NCBI GenBank assembly: GCA_009377395.1
Contig: WHUB01000027.1
Location: forward strand, 1-46,976
DNA length: 46,976 nt
Origin: Actinophytocola sp.
GTDB lineage: Bacteria; Actinomycetota; Actinomycetes; Mycobacteriales; Pseudonocardiaceae
Direction of reading: 5' to 3'
This document shows, one piece after another, positions 44,282 through 46,976 of the stretch. A program made the translations under genes and the position numbers. A model generated the notes under the pieces. It saw nothing but the letters and a program-made list of their open reading frames with translations. It was not told where the DNA came from and did not search any database. Positions within the stretch are counted from its first letter, which is position 1. Each line of letters starts with the position of its first letter.

Positions 44282-45241
44282 TCAGCCGGTCCCCGCCATC
44301 GCCGCGAGGCGGCGGGCGAGCCGAGCTGCGGCCTCCCGCAGCTCCGGAGGTTCCAGCACCTCCACCTCGAAACCCAGCCGGGCCACGTGTATGGCGAGCC
44401 AGTCCAGGTCGTCGCCACCGGCGACGAGCACGCACCACCCGTCGCCGTCGTCCTCGACGCGCCCCACCTGCGGCGGCACCAGCTCGCGCACCTGGCCGGG
44501 CCGGGCGCGCACCCGCACCCGGGCGAGATGCCGGTACGGCGCCTCGGTCATCGACCGCTGCACGTAGCCGACCGGGTCCGGGTGTTCCCTCGCCCGGGAA
44601 CGCCACGTCGTCGCCACCGCCTCGCGCATCCGGTCCAGCCGGAAGGTGCGCCAGTCGTCGCGGTCGACGTCCCAGGCCATCAGGTACCAGCGACGGTTGG
44701 TGGCGACCATCCGCACCGGCTCGACCGTGCGCTCGCGTTCGCTCCCGTCGCGGCGGGCGTAGCGGAAGCGCACCCGCACGGCGTCGCGACAGGCCCGCGC
44801 GAGCGTCACCAGCACCTCCGCGTCGATCTCGACGCCGGGACCGACAAGGGTCTCGGTGGCGCCGTGCACCGCCCGCACCTCGGCGCGCAGCCGGGGCGGC
44901 ATCACCTGGTCCAACTTCGCGAGCGCCCGCAGCGCCGCCTCGCCCGCCCCGGCGACCGTGCCGCCCGAGGCCAGCCGCAGCGACACCGCCGTCGCGATCG
45001 CCTCCTCGTCGTCCAGCAGCAGCGGCGGCAGCCGGGTGCCCGCGCCGAGCTGGTAGCCGCCGCCGACGCCCGCCGTCGCGTGCACGGGATAGCCGAGCGC
45101 GCGCAGCCGCTCCACGTCGCGGCGGACCGAGCGGTCGGTGACCCCCAGCTCGGCGGCGAGCTCGGTGGCGGTCCAGGACGGTCGCCGTTGCAACAGCGCC
45201 AGCAGCCGCAGCACCCGCTCGGTGGTCGCCTCGACGGTCAC
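44282..45241 (-). CDS. WYL-domain (YafY/PafC-type) transcriptional regulator
   Basis: A 319-residue protein. An N-terminal helix-turn-helix (about 6-60, ELAAELGVTDRSVRRDVERL) and the GVGGGYQLGAG turn precede a WYL domain (about 140-225, VRMVATNRRWYLMAWD). A C-terminal WCX-like part follows. Such proteins sense a ligand, possibly nucleic acid, and control defence or DNA-repair genes. The start is GTG 45241. It is divergent from the DinB-like gene with 61 bp between, so that gene is a likely target. The gap 44095-44281 shows nothing I can name. Confidence 0.88.
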   Translation of the reverse strand: MTVEATTERVLRLLALLQRRPSWTATELAAELGVTDRSVRRDVERLRALGYPVHATAGVGGGYQLGAGTRLPPLLLDDEEAIATAVSLRLASGGTVAGAGEAALRALAKLDQVMPPRLRAEVRAVHGATETLVGPGVEIDAEVLVTLARACRDAVRVRFRYARRDGSERERTVEPVRMVATNRRWYLMAWDVDRDDWRTFRLDRMREAVATTWRSRAREHPDPVGYVQRSMTEAPYRHLARVRVRARPGQVRELVPPQVGRVEDDGDGWCVLVAGGDDLDWLAIHVARLGFEVEVLEPPELREAAARLARRLAAMAGTG

Positions 45242-45302
45242 GCGTCCATCGTTCCACAGATCACGGAACGAAACTGTCCGCTATCTGCGCAAGACTGGCT
45301 CC

Positions 45303-45875
45303 ATGACAGACCAGACCTGGAACTCTCTGCTCCGCGACCAGATCGACTGGCACTGGACCAGCCAGCTGCGCGATCACCTCGGCGGACTCACCGACGACGA
45401 GTACTTCTGGGAGCCGGTGCCGGACTGCTGGAACGTGCATCCGCGCGGCACCAGCACCGCATCGGTACAGGGCGGGTCCGGCGCGATGACCATCGACTTC
45501 GCGATGCCGGAGCCCGACCCGCCACCGTTCACGACGATCGCCTGGCGGCTGGGGCACGTGATCGTCGGCGTCCTCGCGATGCGCAACGCCGCGCACTTTC
45601 ACCGCGCGCCGACCGACTACCTGTCGTTCGAATACGCCCCGACAGCGGTGGAGGCGCTGGCCCAGCTCGACGCGGAGTACAACAGCTGGCTCACCGGGGT
45701 CGAGTCGCTCGGCGAAACCGGCCTCGCCAGCCGATGCGGGGAGGCGGAGGGAGCGTATGCCGAGCACACGATGGCCGCGCTCGTACTGCACATCAACCGC
45801 GAGCTGATCCATCATCTGTCCGAGGTGTGTCTGCTCCGCGACCTCTACCAACACACCCGGCGGGAGGCGAGCTGA
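45303..45875 (+). CDS. DinB superfamily protein
   Basis: A 190-residue four-helix protein of the DinB/DfsB type. The candidate metal-ligand histidines lie in TTIAWRLGHVIVGVL, AHFHRAP and AALVLHINRELIHH. Members are mycothiol- or bacillithiol-dependent transferases of unknown substrate. It is divergent from the WYL regulator and followed, one base after its stop, by a glyoxalase gene fragment. Confidence 0.86.
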   Translation: MTDQTWNSLLRDQIDWHWTSQLRDHLGGLTDDEYFWEPVPDCWNVHPRGTSTASVQGGSGAMTIDFAMPEPDPPPFTTIAWRLGHVIVGVLAMRNAAHFHRAPTDYLSFEYAPTAVEALAQLDAEYNSWLTGVESLGETGLASRCGEAEGAYAEHTMAALVLHINRELIHHLSEVCLLRDLYQHTRREAS

Positions 45876-45876
45876 C

Positions 45877-46119
45877 ATGGCCCGCGACATCCAGATCACC
45901 TTCGACTGCGCCGACCCCGCCGGGTTGTCGGCGTTCTGGGGCGAGGTCCTCGGCTACCGGTTGCAGGACCCGCCCGGTGGCTTCGAGTCGTGGGAGCAGG
46001 CGCTGGACGCGCTGGGGGTGCCGCCCGAGAACCGCAACGACGCCTCGGCGGTGGTCGACCCCGACGGCGCCGGGCCGCGGTTGTTTTTCCAGCGGGTGCC
46101 GGATGGTATCTGTAACTAA
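45877..46119 (+). pseudogene. VOC/glyoxalase-like gene, truncated at the 3' end
   Basis: The 80 codons begin as a normal VOC-family glyoxalase-like protein (DIQITFDCADPAGLSAFW, VVDPDGAGPRLFFQRVPDG). They then run into ICN and a stop, where homologues continue for about 60-70 residues with a second beta-alpha-beta motif. The sequence after about 46107 is lower in GC and non-coding, so the second half seems to have been replaced. The start follows the DinB-like stop by one base with GGAGG-like sequence before it. It is probably inactive alone. Confidence 0.72.
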
Positions 46120-46219
46120 GACGTAATCGGCGCTTCACGGGAGCACGATGCTCGCCACCGCCCCTGTGGTGAGCGACGCCTGCGGCCGTCAACCGCGCTC
46201 GACCCGAAGCGACGCTCGA

Positions 46220-46800
46220 TCAACCAGGTGCCGAACGGACGTCGACAAGGCGATCATCGATGAGCAGCCGGAGCCGCCAGCCCTCGTACGAGTACCAGCG
46301 CGCGGCCCAGCTCCTCCCATGACATGGGCCGACCGTCCACCACGACGCAATGCGGCCCGCCGTCCGGATTCCACTCCAGCCACCTCGTCGTCGTCGACCA
46401 CCTGCCATCCATCGCCCACCGACGCCGGCTCCAAATACATGCGGTCGATCTCTGCCTGCGCCTCGGCGAACGCCGCCGCAACCAGATCGGCCAAGTCGGC
46501 GTCGTGGTCGCCGAGAACGCCGAACTCGTAGCCCTCGCCCACCGCGACACCCTCCTCGCGCAGCCCGACCCCAATCCCGGTCGGCGCCCGCGAAACCCGA
46601 TACCGCAATCGATGCCGACGACCATCCGGCCCGATGATCACCACAGGATCGGGAGGATCCGGAAGCTTCGAGAGCCCCATCAGCGGCGAAACCCGGTCAT
46701 CCAGGCAACGATCGCACAACGGCCCCTCCCCACCAAGCCAGGTGTCTGCCGGTACTCGCCGACAGACATAACAACCCTGCCCGACCGATTGTTCGCCCAC
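46220..46800 (-). pseudogene. Zinc-ribbon hypothetical protein, broken by two frameshifts
   Basis: The 5' part reads well from about GTG 46800: a four-cysteine ribbon (CYVCRRVPADTW, LCDRCLDDRVSP), RLRYRVSRAPTG, EEGVAVGEGYEFGVLGDHD and GDGWQVVDDDEVAG. The likely continuation WNPDGGPHCVVVDGRPMSWE is in a second frame and SYEGWRLRLLIDDRLVDVR in a third. Two shifts of the same sense (near 46380 and 46293) are needed to join them. Each piece is protein-like, so this is a recently broken gene or a base-call problem. I recognise it only as a widespread actinobacterial hypothetical family. Confidence 0.7.
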
Positions 46801-46976
46801 GGGAGCGGATCGTACGCCCGCCCAACCACGACAAACCACGCCCGGTACGAACCTTGCCGTCACCGACCGCGCCGACGCCGGAGACCACCACACCATCAGG
46901 CACACCCACCGTCTGGACGCGACGTCATTTCGACCGATGGTGATCACTGCTGTTGGCTCATGATCCGCTCGTCGAG

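Overview
The window is high-GC actinobacterial DNA. Protein content and gene order point to a Pseudonocardiaceae-like relative of the mycobacteria, but I cannot name the species. Coding density is high, with many GTG starts and 1-4 bp stop/start overlaps. I see no rRNA, tRNA, CRISPR array, prophage or transposase.

Left part (1-9955). A methyltransferase (cut by the window edge), a GH57 glucan branching enzyme and a GT4 glucan synthase match the Mycobacterium tuberculosis Rv3030-Rv3031-Rv3032 group, which makes 6-O-methylglucose lipopolysaccharide (MGLP). A 47-residue antisense small ORF lies between the last two. After a P-loop protein comes the glyoxylate shunt: aceA-aceB, divergent from a RamB-type regulator, with repeated TTTGCAAA/TTTGCGAA-like boxes between them. 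An OctT-like (Rv3034c-type) acyltransferase follows.

Middle (10010-17830). A nucleoside hydrolase/SixA phosphatase pair is followed by a PIN-toxin module with a palindromic operator. A BlaI-M56 peptidase pair is divergent from cydAB, and the gap carries two operator-like palindromes. Next come an Abi_2/HEPN gene with a structured leader and a THUMP-like methyltransferase.

Metabolic island (17853-24224). An MHS transporter and a hydroxyacid-oxoacid transhydrogenase-like alcohol dehydrogenase are divergent from a FAD/Fe-S D-2-hydroxyglutarate dehydrogenase-like enzyme. An IclR regulator overlaps the latter tail to tail. Together they could oxidise a 4-hydroxybutyrate-like hydroxyacid and recycle D-2-hydroxyglutarate.

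Right part (24248-46976). A methyltransferase, enoyl-CoA hydratase and ABC ATPase resemble the Rv3038c-Rv3041c block. Then come glycogen phosphorylase, a zinc-peptidase lipoprotein, a YbbN-type thioredoxin, MarR, a DUF3817 protein, a mannose-6-phosphate isomerase, a GlnH/GlnX-like sensor pair without a kinase, and an MNT-HEPN module. A block matching Rv2414c-Rv2421c follows: comEC, comEA, DegV, an OctH-like SGNH hydrolase, a GpgP-like phosphatase, rsfS and nadD. The window ends with a WYL regulator, a DinB-like protein, a truncated glyoxalase gene and a frameshifted zinc-ribbon pseudogene.

Two themes stand out. Genes assigned to MGLP synthesis in mycobacteria, which lie in two separate M. tuberculosis loci, are both within this 47 kb. 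Three toxin or abortive-infection-type modules (PIN, Abi_2 with leader RNA, MNT-HEPN) are scattered between housekeeping genes.
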